From: Chloroflexota bacterium
GTDB lineage: Bacteria > Chloroflexota > Anaerolineae > B4-G1 > SLSP01
DNA: 38,675 nt
NCBI GenBank assembly: GCA_022707725.1
Contig: JAKJAB010000002.1
Span: 1-38,675, forward strand
Reading direction: 5' to 3'
A model generated the notes under the pieces. That model made no database searches. It saw nothing but the letters and a program-made list of their open reading frames with translations, and was not told the DNA's origin. How positions within the stretch are numbered: position 1 is the stretch's first letter; each line of letters starts with the position of its first letter. The translations under genes and the position numbers were made by a program. Shown one piece after another: positions 24,326 to 32,640 of the stretch.

Positions 24326-25036
24326 CTACAGGTCCGGGACGGGCACCTCGACGCGCATGAAACGCGGACCTTGCGGTTCGCCGGATTGCACGTGCAGCAC
24401 CAGTATGCTTGTGTCGTCCTTGGGACGCCCGTTATCCGCCGCCGTCGCCCGCTCCAACAGCCCGTCGGCGATAGCCTGCGCGGTGGGCGAGACTTGCCAG
24501 ATCGCCTCGAATGCCTGCGGGACGTCCAGCGCCGCACCAGTATTCGCGCCGGCATGGACCAGACCGTCGGTGAAGGCCAACGCAATCAGGCCTGGTTCGA
24601 GATAGAGCTGATCCACCGTAGGCCGCGTGTGTTGGTGAAAGCCCAACGGCGGAGACTCGCTCTCCAATAGCTGCAAATCGCCCGCCGGATAACGCACGTA
24701 AACGCTCGATGCGCCGCATTGCGTGATCACCAACGAACCGCTATCGAGGTCCACCGACAGGATAACCAACGTCGCCGACACCTTGCCACGTCTGTGCTCG
24801 TAGAGCATATCGTTGGCCGCGCGTGCCGCCGCGCCATCACGCACGCCTTCGGCCAACTCGGAGACCACTTTACGGACCACACGGATGCTGATGGCTTTGG
24901 CCGCCTCGCCGGAGCTTTGTCCATCGGCCAGCACAAAGGAGATGCCGCCGCGCGGGCGCTCGATCATTTCCAGCGTGTCCCCGCTCTCGCGCACTGCCCA
25001 TTTGTTGATCTTGCTCGCGGCAACAGAAAGATGCAT
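24326..25036 (-). CDS. PP2C/SpoIIE-type protein phosphatase
   Basis: This is a 236-residue metal-dependent serine/threonine phosphatase-like protein. The metal-binding motifs are in order: SFVLADGQSSGE near residue 35, a central TQCGASSVYVR strand, ALAFTDGLVHAG and DDTSILVL. It has no membrane or sensor domain, so it is probably cytosolic and acts on a phosphorylated protein such as an anti-sigma antagonist; no partner is visible. The start is ATG at 25036 with GAGGAG about 7 bases ahead and 12 bases after yajC. It is the second gene of the yajC-rtcB run. Confidence 0.85.
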   Translation of the reverse strand: MHLSVAASKINKWAVRESGDTLEMIERPRGGISFVLADGQSSGEAAKAISIRVVRKVVSELAEGVRDGAAARAANDMLYEHRRGKVSATLVILSVDLDSGSLVITQCGASSVYVRYPAGDLQLLESESPPLGFHQHTRPTVDQLYLEPGLIALAFTDGLVHAGANTGAALDVPQAFEAIWQVSPTAQAIADGLLERATAADNGRPKDDTSILVLHVQSGEPQGPRFMRVEVPVPDL

Positions 25037-25048
25037 CGCGGACTCCTC

Positions 25049-25333
25049 TTATGCGTGCTCGGCCTCACGTGGAACGTACTTGCCGCCGATCGCGCTCGGT
25101 AGGATATCCACCTCGACACCCTCGGCCAAACGAATGCGAGCGATATTCGCCTCACGATCGTAGCGGGTCAACGTCCCGATAAAGCCGCCGATGGTGACCA
25201 CGCGATCGCCGGCGGTCAGTTCGCGCTCCTGTTGCTGGCGGCGCCGTCGCGCCATCCACTGCGGCACATAGAGGAAAACGACGATCAACATCATCATCAC
25301 AATCCAAAACAGCCAATCTACACCCTGTCCCAT
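25049..25333 (-). CDS. yajC: Preprotein translocase subunit YajC
   Basis: YajC is a small membrane partner of the SecDF part of the protein export machine. The 94-residue product has one membrane segment (about 8-26), a basic stretch (ARRRRQQQER) and the typical core LTAGDRVVTIGGFIGTLTRYD. The start is ATG at 25333, with GGAG 6 bases ahead. A longer frame back to 25576 would run across the promoter and into the neighbouring antiporter fragment and is rejected. secD and secF are not adjacent here. Confidence 0.92.
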   Translation of the reverse strand: MGQGVDWLFWIVMMMLIVVFLYVPQWMARRRRQQQERELTAGDRVVTIGGFIGTLTRYDREANIARIRLAEGVEVDILPSAIGGKYVPREAEHA

Positions 25334-25376
25334 ACCGCGCTCCTGACTGACAATGTTACGCTCAAATACTGACTGA

Positions 25377-26066
25377 ACGGTTATACCTCGATTATACCCG
25401 CAAGGTGAAAGAAGGACAAGAGCCAGTCTAACGGCTTCGTTCGGCATCCTCAGCGGCGTGTTGGACCATAAAGTCAGTTCAGCGGTTGTGCTGGGTGCCA
25501 ATATCGGCTCGGATGTCGTCCAACAAACGTTGATTATGAGCCTCGTCGTGTTCATCGCCGGCGAGCTGCGCTTCAAGCGCTATTTTCTATGGAAAAGCAT
25601 GGGGCCGATGATCGGTCCCACCATTATGTGCCTCATCCTGGGCTGGGATGGCACATATTCCCGCGTCGACGGCGCGATTCTGTTCGACTCGTTTATCGCC
25701 TATCTTTATTATCTGTACGTCGATGAACGGAAGCATTACAAGGCCCACGAGAATGGGTTCTCCGAAACCGGCGAAGCTCCGGAAGGCGTCCCGACCAGTG
25801 TCACTCATGCGCTGCGTGATGGGTTGATCGCAGTGGTAGCCCTCGGCATCACCGTCGGCAATGCGATGGCGGCGCTTGAGTTTGCCGAGATCATTGTCGC
25901 GCGCACCGGCATCGGCGGCTCGCTCATCGGCGTGACGACCCTGGGTGTGGCATCGGTGCTCCCGGAGTTGATCACTGCCGTCACCGGCATCCGCAACGGC
26001 GACAGTGGGATCCCGCTCGGCACGCTGGTCGGCAGCAACATTACCAATCCTTTAGTTAGTTTTTAG
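25377..26066 (+). pseudogene. Fragment of a calcium/cation antiporter (CaCA family)
   Basis: The frame carries an interior part of a CaCA antiporter. It begins in the first alpha-repeat (SFGILSG...VVLGANIGSDVVQQTL), continues through several membrane segments and an acidic/His cytoplasmic loop, and ends inside the second alpha-repeat (SVLPELITA...GTLVGSNITNPL). Full members are over 300 residues and have more membrane segments on both sides. The usual LGTSxPEL of repeat 1 is missing, no start codon with a ribosome-binding site is present (first is GTG at 25458), and the frame stops in the second repeat. The left break lies at the yajC promoter. It is most likely a gene remnant. Confidence 0.75.
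25391..25419 (-). promoter_or_regulatory. Promoter for the yajC-to-rtcB run
   Basis: TTGTCC at 25419-25414 and TATAAT at 25396-25391 with a 17-base spacer read towards yajC, 57 bases ahead of its ATG. No other clear promoter is seen within the five-gene run, although the 119-base archease-rtcB gap could hold one. Confidence 0.7.
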
Positions 26067-26077
26067 TGAGAATACTA

Positions 26078-26105
26078 TTGACAGCCGCCCAGAACATGTT
26101 ATGAT
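26078..26105 (+). promoter_or_regulatory. Promoter for cpaF with operator-like core
   Basis: TTGACA at 26078-26083 and TATGAT at 26100-26105 are spaced by 16 bases. The spacer is the left arm of a 16-bp inverted repeat and contains the palindrome AACATGTT. The same palindrome recurs at 26132-26139 downstream of the expected start, so a regulator binding both sites could repress this promoter. Confidence 0.75.
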
Positions 26106-26151
26106 TGCAGCAGATTTTGCAATCCACCTGTAACATGTTCTGGGCGTTTTT
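26086..26151 (+). terminator. 16-bp inverted repeat with T run overlapping the cpaF promoter
   Basis: The arms 26086-26101 and 26131-26146 are perfect complements of 16 bases separated by 29 bases and followed by five T. A transcript entering from the antiporter fragment would form the stem and could terminate. A transcript starting at the cpaF promoter near 26112 lacks the left arm and would escape. Confidence 0.6.
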
Positions 26152-26178
26152 CATCGACGGAAATATGGAGGGGGAACG

Positions 26179-27639
26179 ATGACGCTATTCAAACGCCGCG
26201 ATCACGCAGATTCCACTGCAATGCCGGTACCGGAGCCGAAGCCGGTCAAAGTCGAGAAAAAGGAAGAACCACCGGACCCGATGTTTCGATTACTGGAACC
26301 GGAACCAGCGGGAACGCCACCCCAACGGGGCACCATCAGCGACCGGCAGGCTGCGCTGCTGCGCATGCAGCTACAAATCGCCGATACGCTGCGTCAGAGA
26401 TTCCTTGCTCCCAATGTCTCTCTCGATTTGCCCTTGGAACGCACTCCAGAATACGAAAGAACTGCCCGCGAAAAGTTACAGCAATTGATCAGTAGCGGCA
26501 ACTGCAGATTGCCATCGAACACCAACCAGGAAGACTTCGTTAACGAGGTGTTGAACGAGGCATTTGGCTACGGCCCCATCCAGTCATTGACCGAACGAAC
26601 CGACATCACCGAGATCATGGTCAATGGCCCCTACATCATCTTCGTGGAAAAAGATGGACGCGTGCGCGAGACCGGCTACAAATTCCTGGATGACGATCAC
26701 GTCGAGCGCATCGTCAAACGTATCGTGCTGCCACTGGGTCGCACAGTAAGCATCGACAATCCTCTGATCGACGCGCGTCTGCCGGATGGCTCGCGCGTGA
26801 ACGCCGTCATCCGCCCGTGCGCTATCGACGGCCCCAACATCACCATCCGCAAGTTCTCGAAGGACAAACTGACCGTGCATGACTTGATGCGCTTCGGGTC
26901 GCTGACCGAGGATATGGCAAAACTGCTGGAAGCTGCCGTGGTCTCGCGGCGCAACATCATCGTCTCCGGCGGCACCGGCTCCGGCAAAACGACGCTGATC
27001 AACATCCTCTCCGGTTACATCCCCGAACACGAGCGCACCGTCACCATCGAGGATGCCGCCGAATTGCAACTGCGCCAGCGCAATGTTGTGCGCCTGGAAA
27101 CGAAGAAACCGAATCCCATCAGCCCTACCGAAGTGACCATCCGCCAGTGTGTGATCAACGCGCTACGGATGCGGCCCGAACGCATCGTGGTGGGCGAGTG
27201 TCGCGGCGGCGAGGCGCTGGATATGCTCCAGGCGATGAACACCGGCCACGATGGCAGTATGACGACTATCCACGCAAACACGCCCCGCGACTGCATCTCC
27301 CGTCTGGAGACGCTGGTGCTGATGGCCGGCGTAGACTTGCCGCTGATGACGGTTCGCAAACAGATCGCCTCGGCGATCCACATGATCGTGCAAGCCGGGC
27401 GTCTGCGCGATGGCAGCCGCAAAGTCACCAACATTACTGAGATTCTGGGGATGGAAGGGGAAACGGTTATTTTGCAAGACATCTACCAGTTCTACGATGA
27501 GGGCGACGGGCCGGACGGCAAGATTACTGGCTACCACGGGCCTACCGGCGTGCGCCCCGACAGCGACAGTATCTTCAAGCAGTACGGCTTCAATCTGCCG
27601 CCAACCATGTTTATGAAAAAGAAAGGATCGCTGAGTTAG
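26179..27639 (+). CDS. cpaF: CpaF/TadA-type secretion ATPase
   Basis: This is a type II/IV secretion ATPase of the TadA/CpaF group, which powers assembly of Flp-type pili or related machines on the inner face of the membrane. It is 486 residues, with a Pro/Glu-rich N-terminus (1-50) and an N-terminal domain with GYGPIQSL and ITEIMVNGP. The Walker A is SGGTGSGKTT (263-272), the Asp box VTIEDAAEL, the Walker B RIVVGECRGGEA and the His box HDGSMTTIHAN. The start is ATG at 26179 with a strong GGAGGGG ahead. Its usual partners (TadB, TadC, CpaB, prepilin) are not next to it, and a terminator follows at once, so it is a single-gene unit here. Confidence 0.9.
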   Translation: MTLFKRRDHADSTAMPVPEPKPVKVEKKEEPPDPMFRLLEPEPAGTPPQRGTISDRQAALLRMQLQIADTLRQRFLAPNVSLDLPLERTPEYERTAREKLQQLISSGNCRLPSNTNQEDFVNEVLNEAFGYGPIQSLTERTDITEIMVNGPYIIFVEKDGRVRETGYKFLDDDHVERIVKRIVLPLGRTVSIDNPLIDARLPDGSRVNAVIRPCAIDGPNITIRKFSKDKLTVHDLMRFGSLTEDMAKLLEAAVVSRRNIIVSGGTGSGKTTLINILSGYIPEHERTVTIEDAAELQLRQRNVVRLETKKPNPISPTEVTIRQCVINALRMRPERIVVGECRGGEALDMLQAMNTGHDGSMTTIHANTPRDCISRLETLVLMAGVDLPLMTVRKQIASAIHMIVQAGRLRDGSRKVTNITEILGMEGETVILQDIYQFYDEGDGPDGKITGYHGPTGVRPDSDSIFKQYGFNLPPTMFMKKKGSLS

Positions 27640-27653
27640 TCATCGGCAGAAAG

Positions 27654-27687
27654 AAATCCCCGACGCTTTCCAGCGTCGGGGATTTTT
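27654..27687 (+). terminator. Intrinsic terminator after cpaF
   Basis: A perfect 13-bp stem (AAATCCCCGACGC and complement) with a 6-base loop runs into five T residues, 14 bases past the cpaF stop. Its sequence is also usable on the minus strand for the convergent methyltransferase gene. Confidence 0.93.
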
Positions 27688-27694
27688 CGTGGGA

Positions 27695-28282
27695 CTAAGC
27701 TCCTTTGTCCACTACCACCCAGAAATTCGGGCTGGACTCGTGCAGTGTGAGGAGGTACACACCAGGCACGGTGAAAAAGCGCATCAATGCCTGGGGCGGA
27801 TAGAAGTGACTGCGCATCAACGTCAGCGTTTCGCCGAGTGCCACGAGCTTGACGGAAAATCGCCGTATATCCGGCTCTTCGATCACCAACCGTCCGCCCG
27901 GCGCAAGGACACGCAGCAGTTCCCGCGCCGCGCGGTGATGGTCGCGGAAGTGGTGGAAGCTGTCGATGGCGATGATCCGCTCGAACGCGCCATCGCGGAA
28001 GGGCAAGCGCTCCGCCGCTCCCAAACTGGCGCAGAAGCCACCCTTCGCCAGCGCCTCGCACATCATCTTCACCGACAGGTCGAGAATGCACACATGCGCC
28101 ACATCCACGCGAAAGTGCTGCGACACGCGTCCCGTACCGCCACCCACATCCAACAGCCGGTCATGCGGCTCGAACGCGCACAACTCGCGCAACCAGCGCG
28201 CGTCCGGCGGGCGGATGAATCGCTCGTACAGCGGCGCAACCAGACTAAAATGATCGAATGGCGGGTCGGATTTGACGCTCAC
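27695..28282 (-). CDS. SAM-dependent methyltransferase (UbiE/COQ5-like)
   Basis: This is a class I methyltransferase with the substrate unknown. DRLLDVGGGTGRVSQ is motif I, followed by ILDLSVKM, the UbiE-like AERLPFRDGAFERIIAIDSFHHF and a post-motif LRVLAPGGRLVIEEPD. I chose the GTG at 28282 (195 residues) because AAAGGAG lies 4 bases ahead and an extended -10 promoter ends about 40 bases upstream. The frame back to 28384 would include that promoter. It faces cpaF and is divergent from the acyl-CoA synthetase gene. Confidence 0.83.
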   Translation of the reverse strand: MSVKSDPPFDHFSLVAPLYERFIRPPDARWLRELCAFEPHDRLLDVGGGTGRVSQHFRVDVAHVCILDLSVKMMCEALAKGGFCASLGAAERLPFRDGAFERIIAIDSFHHFRDHHRAARELLRVLAPGGRLVIEEPDIRRFSVKLVALGETLTLMRSHFYPPQALMRFFTVPGVYLLTLHESSPNFWVVVDKGA

Positions 28283-28322
28283 AGTGCTCCTTTCAAACCT
28301 TGGCACGGGTAGGGACAGCCTC

Positions 28323-28350
28323 ATTGTAACAAAAAACTGAAGCAGCGCAA
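28323..28350 (-). promoter_or_regulatory. Promoter for the UbiE-like methyltransferase
   Basis: TTGCGC at 28350-28345 and TACAAT at 28328-28323 are spaced by 16 bases, with TG one base ahead of the -10. It lies 40 bases before the GTG start. Confidence 0.5.
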
Positions 28351-28370
28351 TGGTCACTGCCGTCAAGTCA

Positions 28371-28399
28371 TTGGACAAAAACACGCGCCTGGGTATGAT
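28371..28399 (+). promoter_or_regulatory. Promoter for the ADP-forming acyl-CoA synthetase
   Basis: TTGGAC at 28371-28376 and TATGAT at 28394-28399 have a 17-base spacer. The start at 28450 lies about 44 bases past the expected transcription start. This excludes the earlier in-frame ATG at 28399. Confidence 0.65.
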
Positions 28400-28449
28400 T
28401 GACCTTGTTTCTCGAACTAACGACTATCCGACTATTGCAGGAGATACAA

Positions 28450-30540
28450 ATGACGGATGAAGGACTCGACCGGTATTTTTTCAACCCGCAAGGGATCGCC
28501 GTCATCGGTGCGAGCGGCGATCCAACCAAACTGAGCTATGGTACGGTCCATAACCTCATCGCCCACGGCTATCGCGGGCCGATCTACCCCGTCAATCCCA
28601 AAGGTGGCGAAATTCAAGGACTGACGGCCTATCCGAGCATCCTGGACGTACCCGATCCCGTCGAACTGGCGGTGATCATGATTCGCGCCGAAGCCGCGCC
28701 TGAAGCGTTGAGCGCGTGCGGCGAGCGCGGCCTCAAAGCCGTGATCGTCGTCACTGGTGGATTCCGCGAGACGGGGCCGGAAGGCGCGGCGCTAGAAGCC
28801 TCGCTCAAGGACATCGCCGCGCGGTATAGAATGCGCCTGATCGGGCCGAACTGCGTCGGCGTGATGGATTCACATCTGCCGCTCGACACCACGTTCATCA
28901 CGATGATGCCCGAACCGGGCCACATCGCCTTCGTCTCGCACTCCGGCGCGATCTGCGGCGGCTCCATCGATTGGGCGCGCAGCGTCGGCGTGGGGTACAG
29001 CCGCATCGCCAGTCTGGGCAACCAGCTAGACGTAGACATCGCCGATGGCATCCAGATGATGAAGGACGATCCCAACACGCGCGTTATCAGCGTCTATGCC
29101 GAGGGCCTGCCCGATGGGCGGCGTTTCGTGGAGGCAGCGGCGAGCGTCTACCGCAGCAAGCCCGTGGTCATGCTCAAGGCCGGATTGACGACGGCCGGCG
29201 TACAGGCCGTGGCGTCGCACACCGGCGCGCTGGCGGGCAACAATGACGCCTACGTCGCCGCGTGTCACCGCGCGGGCGTGGTGATGGTACACTCGCTCCA
29301 GGAACAGAACGACGTGGCGATGGCCCTGGCGACGCAGCCCCTCCCACGCGGCAATCGTGTGGCTTTGCTCACCAACGCGGGCGGTCCGGCAGCGCTGGCT
29401 GCCGACGCGCTCGACCGGCAGGGCCTGGTGATGGCGCCCATCAGCGCCGCCACGCAGGAACGCCTCAAAGCCGTGACCCCACCCGGAACGCAGTTGGGCA
29501 ATCCCGTCGATATGCTCGGCGGGCCGCGCGCGGGAATGTTCAGCGCGGCGGGCAAAATCCTGCTGGAAGACCCCGACGTGGATATGCTGATGACGATGTT
29601 CGTCCCGCAGGCGATCACGCCGGTGAACGAAGTGGCCCAGGAGATGGTGAAAACCGGGCTTGGCGCGGAAAAGCCTGTCGTCGCCTGCCTTGTCGGCGGG
29701 GAGAGCCTCACCGAAACGATTTATACGCTCAACCGAGGCGGCGTCCCCTTCTACCGCGATCCCAACCGGGCCGGACGCGCGCTCGGCGGGCTGTGGGAAT
29801 ACCGCCAGCTCCGCGAGCGCCCCGACCTCACCCCCACCCCGGTCGCGGGCGTGGGCCGCGCGGCGGCGCAGGCGCTTCTGGATGCGGCGCGGGAGCAGCG
29901 CGGCGCGGGCTTCCTGGATGCGGAGACTTCCGCGCGCGTGGCCGAGGCTTACGGCATCGCCATCCCCTTCTCGGGCCTCGCCGGCAACGTCGAGGAAGCC
30001 GTCGCCCTGGCAGAACAGGCTGGGTATCCGGTCGCGCTCAAGCGCATCGCGGCGGACGTCGTCCACAAAGCGGACGTGGGGGGGCTGGCGGTGGGTTTGC
30101 GCGACGCGGACGCGGTGCGCGCCGCCTTCGAGCGCGTCACCGAGGGCGGGCGGGCGCGCGCGATGGTGCAGCGGATGATCCCCAAAGGCCAGGAGGTCAT
30201 TCTGGGCGCCCGGCGCGACGCGCAGTTTGGGCCGCAGTTGATGTTTGGGATGGGCGGCCTCTACGTCGAAATCTTGCGCGACGTGGCTTTCCGCCTCGCC
30301 CCCATCAGCGCCGAGGATGCGCGGGGGATGATCGCGGAGACCGCTGCCGGGCGCATTATGCGGGGCGTGCGCGGCGAGCCGCCGGGTGACATAGCCGCCG
30401 TCGTCGAGGCGCTACAGCGCGTCGGGCAGCTCGTGGTCGACTTCCCCAACATCGCCGAAATGGACATCAACCCGCTAATCGTCGGGCCAGCCGGCGCAGG
30501 CGTGTGGGCAGTGGATGTGCGGATACGAATCGAAGGGTGA
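28450..30540 (+). CDS. ADP-forming acetyl/acyl-CoA synthetase (alpha-beta fusion)
   Basis: The enzyme converts acyl-CoA, ADP and phosphate to the acid, CoA and ATP, giving substrate-level ATP in fermenters, or runs in reverse. The 696 residues contain the CoA-binding domain (GIAVIGASGDPTKLSYGTV, from 15), the succinyl-CoA-ligase-like domain (FVSHSGAICG, 161-170) and SHTGALAGNN with His257, the place of the phospho-His. The ATP-grasp beta domain follows in the C-terminal third (AEAYGIAIPF, YPVALKRIAADVVHKADVGG, MDINPLIVG). The start is ATG at 28450 with AGGAG 7 bases ahead. The substrate acid is not determined by sequence alone. Confidence 0.92.
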   Translation: MTDEGLDRYFFNPQGIAVIGASGDPTKLSYGTVHNLIAHGYRGPIYPVNPKGGEIQGLTAYPSILDVPDPVELAVIMIRAEAAPEALSACGERGLKAVIVVTGGFRETGPEGAALEASLKDIAARYRMRLIGPNCVGVMDSHLPLDTTFITMMPEPGHIAFVSHSGAICGGSIDWARSVGVGYSRIASLGNQLDVDIADGIQMMKDDPNTRVISVYAEGLPDGRRFVEAAASVYRSKPVVMLKAGLTTAGVQAVASHTGALAGNNDAYVAACHRAGVVMVHSLQEQNDVAMALATQPLPRGNRVALLTNAGGPAALAADALDRQGLVMAPISAATQERLKAVTPPGTQLGNPVDMLGGPRAGMFSAAGKILLEDPDVDMLMTMFVPQAITPVNEVAQEMVKTGLGAEKPVVACLVGGESLTETIYTLNRGGVPFYRDPNRAGRALGGLWEYRQLRERPDLTPTPVAGVGRAAAQALLDAAREQRGAGFLDAETSARVAEAYGIAIPFSGLAGNVEEAVALAEQAGYPVALKRIAADVVHKADVGGLAVGLRDADAVRAAFERVTEGGRARAMVQRMIPKGQEVILGARRDAQFGPQLMFGMGGLYVEILRDVAFRLAPISAEDARGMIAETAAGRIMRGVRGEPPGDIAAVVEALQRVGQLVVDFPNIAEMDINPLIVGPAGAGVWAVDVRIRIEG

Positions 30541-30648
30541 GTGGCAACATGGAAGCGGGCTTGAACGCCGGTTCTACGTCGCCAGTTGCCGGTTGCTCTT
30601 ACAAGGAGTGTAACCGAACCTGTGGTACAGCCCCGATCATGAAAGCTG

Positions 30649-30735
30649 GCGCCGGATCATAATCCGGCGCTGCGGGGACGGCGGATTGTGATCCGCCTTA
30701 AGCGTTGAAGTAGAACTATTTCCCGAGGAGGCATA
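30649..30735 (+). repeat. REP-like double-hairpin element, copy 1
   Basis: Two neighbouring hairpins, GCGCCGGAT-CATA-ATCCGGCGC and GGCGGAT-TGTG-ATCCGCC, are followed by a conserved tail that ends in the ribosome-binding site of the next gene. The element is nearly identical to 34510-34600. It lies between the acyl-CoA synthetase and the SLC13-type transporter. The rest of the 195-base gap (30541-30648) holds GGCAAC...GTTGCC but nothing I can name. Confidence 0.85.
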
Positions 30736-32511
30736 ATGACGGTAGAGATAGGCTTACTCCTGGCCATCGTGGCGGCAGCGGTGGTGCTGTTCTCGCTGGA
30801 GAACTTGCCGGTAGACGTCATCGCCCTGGGCATCACGATGACGCTCATCCTCACGGGACTGCTGCCTGCAGAGCAAGCCTTCGCCGGATTTGGCAGCAAC
30901 ACGGTGGTGATGATCTTCGGCTTGCTGGTGATCACCGCTGCGTTGATGAACACCGGCGTGACGGATATGGCCGGGCGCAAGCTGCTGCAAATGGCCGGCG
31001 ACAAACCCAAGCGTTTGCTCGCTATCGTGATGGGTATCCCGGCCATTTCGAGCGCCTTTATCAGCAACACGGCGGCGGCAGCGATGTTCACGCCGTTGAC
31101 GTTGGGGCTGGCGCGGCGGATGAGAATCAGTCCGGCCAAGCTGTTGATGCCGATGGCCTTTGCCACCATCCTCCCCAGTTCGGTCACGCTGATTGCCACG
31201 TCGACCAATATCGTCGTCAGCGACGTTATGACGCACTACGGCATGAAGCCGTTGGGGTTGTTCGAGTTGACCGTGGTGGGGCTGCCCATTGCGATTCTGG
31301 GCATCCTCTATATGCTCACCCTCGGCTACCGTCTGATCCCCGACCGCAGCACCGACGAGGAGCTTTCCACCCCGCTGGGGTTCCGTCCCTATCTGGCCGA
31401 AGTTTTGATTCTCCCCGGCTCGCCTCTGATCGGCAAAACGCTCTCTGAGAGCGGGTTGGGACGCGATATGGACCTGACTGTGCTGCGGGTCGTCCGCAAC
31501 AAAAACCACTATCTCGTCCCCCAGGCCAAGTTGCGCCTGCAAGAAGCCGACGAGCTGTTGGTGGAAGGCCAGCGCTCCCAAATCCTCAAGGTCAAGGACG
31601 CGGCGGGCATCGGCCTCAAGGCTGACATCACGCTGGCCGATCCCCGGTTGCAGGCCGGCGATACGGAACTGGTCGAAGTGATCCTGCTGCCGCAATCGCC
31701 GCTTACCGGGCGCACACTGAAGACGCTTGATTTCCGCGAGCGATATGGTTTGCAAGTACTCGGCATCAACCGTAAAGGACAAGCCATTTTTCGCAAGTTG
31801 AGCGAGACCCGGCTGCGCACCGGTGACCAACTGCTGATTCAAGGGCCGCGCACGAATATCACGGCGTTGGACGAGGACAACTTCCACATCATCGGCGCGG
31901 TGGAGCACCAGCGCCCCAACCGCAAGCGTGCGCCGATCGCCATCGGCATTTTCGTTGCCGTGCTGGCGCTGACGGCGTTCAATGCGCTATCGCTGCCAGT
32001 GTCCGTCATCCTGGGCGCGATTGGCGTCTTTGTCACGCGCTGCATCACGCCCGACGAGGCCTACCGGAACATCTCGTGGAAGGCCATCATCGTCATCGGT
32101 TGTATGCTGGCGATGGGCCGAGCCATGGAATACACCGGCGCGGCGACCTATCTCGCCGACCAGATCGTGTCGCTTACCCGTGGACTGACCAATCCGGTAT
32201 GGCTGTTCACTGCATTCTTCGTGCTGACGATGATTCTGACACAGCCGATGTCGAACCAGGCGGCGGCGGTGTTGGTGCTGCCGATTGCGATCCAGACGGC
32301 GCTGCAACTGGGGCTGAATCCACGCGCATTCGGGGTGATGATCGCCGTCGGCGCAAGCTGCTCTTTCATCACGCCGTTGGAACCGGCCTGCCTGATCGTC
32401 TACGGGCCGGGTGGCTACAAATTTACAGACTTCGTCAAAGTCGGATCGCTGCTCACAGTGCTGGTGTATCTGGTCGCCATCCTGCTGGTGCCGATATTCT
32501 GGCCACTTTGA
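30736..32511 (+). CDS. SLC13/DASS-family transporter with two RCK_C (TrkA-C) domains
   Basis: This is a predicted anion or dicarboxylate/sulfate permease of 591 residues. Hydrophobic segments fill residues 4-200 and 400-590. The cytoplasmic middle holds two TrkA-C modules (about 215-295 and 305-385), each starting EVxLLPxSPLxGKT/RTL and ending DELLVEG or DQLLIQG. This layout matches the SAC1-like branch of SLC13, for which sulfate and other oxyanions are known substrates. SNTAAAAMFTP and the second-half counterpart SNQAAAVLVLPIA are the substrate/Na-binding hairpin motifs. The start is ATG at 30736 with GAGGAGG ahead. The substrate is uncertain. Confidence 0.88.
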   Translation: MTVEIGLLLAIVAAAVVLFSLENLPVDVIALGITMTLILTGLLPAEQAFAGFGSNTVVMIFGLLVITAALMNTGVTDMAGRKLLQMAGDKPKRLLAIVMGIPAISSAFISNTAAAAMFTPLTLGLARRMRISPAKLLMPMAFATILPSSVTLIATSTNIVVSDVMTHYGMKPLGLFELTVVGLPIAILGILYMLTLGYRLIPDRSTDEELSTPLGFRPYLAEVLILPGSPLIGKTLSESGLGRDMDLTVLRVVRNKNHYLVPQAKLRLQEADELLVEGQRSQILKVKDAAGIGLKADITLADPRLQAGDTELVEVILLPQSPLTGRTLKTLDFRERYGLQVLGINRKGQAIFRKLSETRLRTGDQLLIQGPRTNITALDEDNFHIIGAVEHQRPNRKRAPIAIGIFVAVLALTAFNALSLPVSVILGAIGVFVTRCITPDEAYRNISWKAIIVIGCMLAMGRAMEYTGAATYLADQIVSLTRGLTNPVWLFTAFFVLTMILTQPMSNQAAAVLVLPIAIQTALQLGLNPRAFGVMIAVGASCSFITPLEPACLIVYGPGGYKFTDFVKVGSLLTVLVYLVAILLVPIFWPL

Positions 32512-32640
32512 CCTTCACGGATTTTTGGTATTACCGCAATAGGAGAAAGAAAAGTAGGGAGGGTTGGGGGTATAGCCACCCCAACTCCAGATTCCCGAGC
32601 AAACTCGTGGTTATTTCCCAGCAGAGGGGGCACAGCATTA

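Noticed and set aside
25334..25576. Extended N-terminus of YajC
   Set aside because: It crosses the yajC promoter and runs antisense to the antiporter fragment; family length and GGAG support 25333.
28399..28449. Earlier ATG of the acyl-CoA synthetase
   Set aside because: It lies in the -10 element of the promoter; AGGAG stands ahead of the ATG at 28450.
29026..30389. Long frames on the minus strand (29026-30066) and in another plus frame (29262-30389)
   Set aside because: They are high-GC shadow frames of the acyl-CoA synthetase, with Arg/Gly/Pro-rich translations and no motifs.
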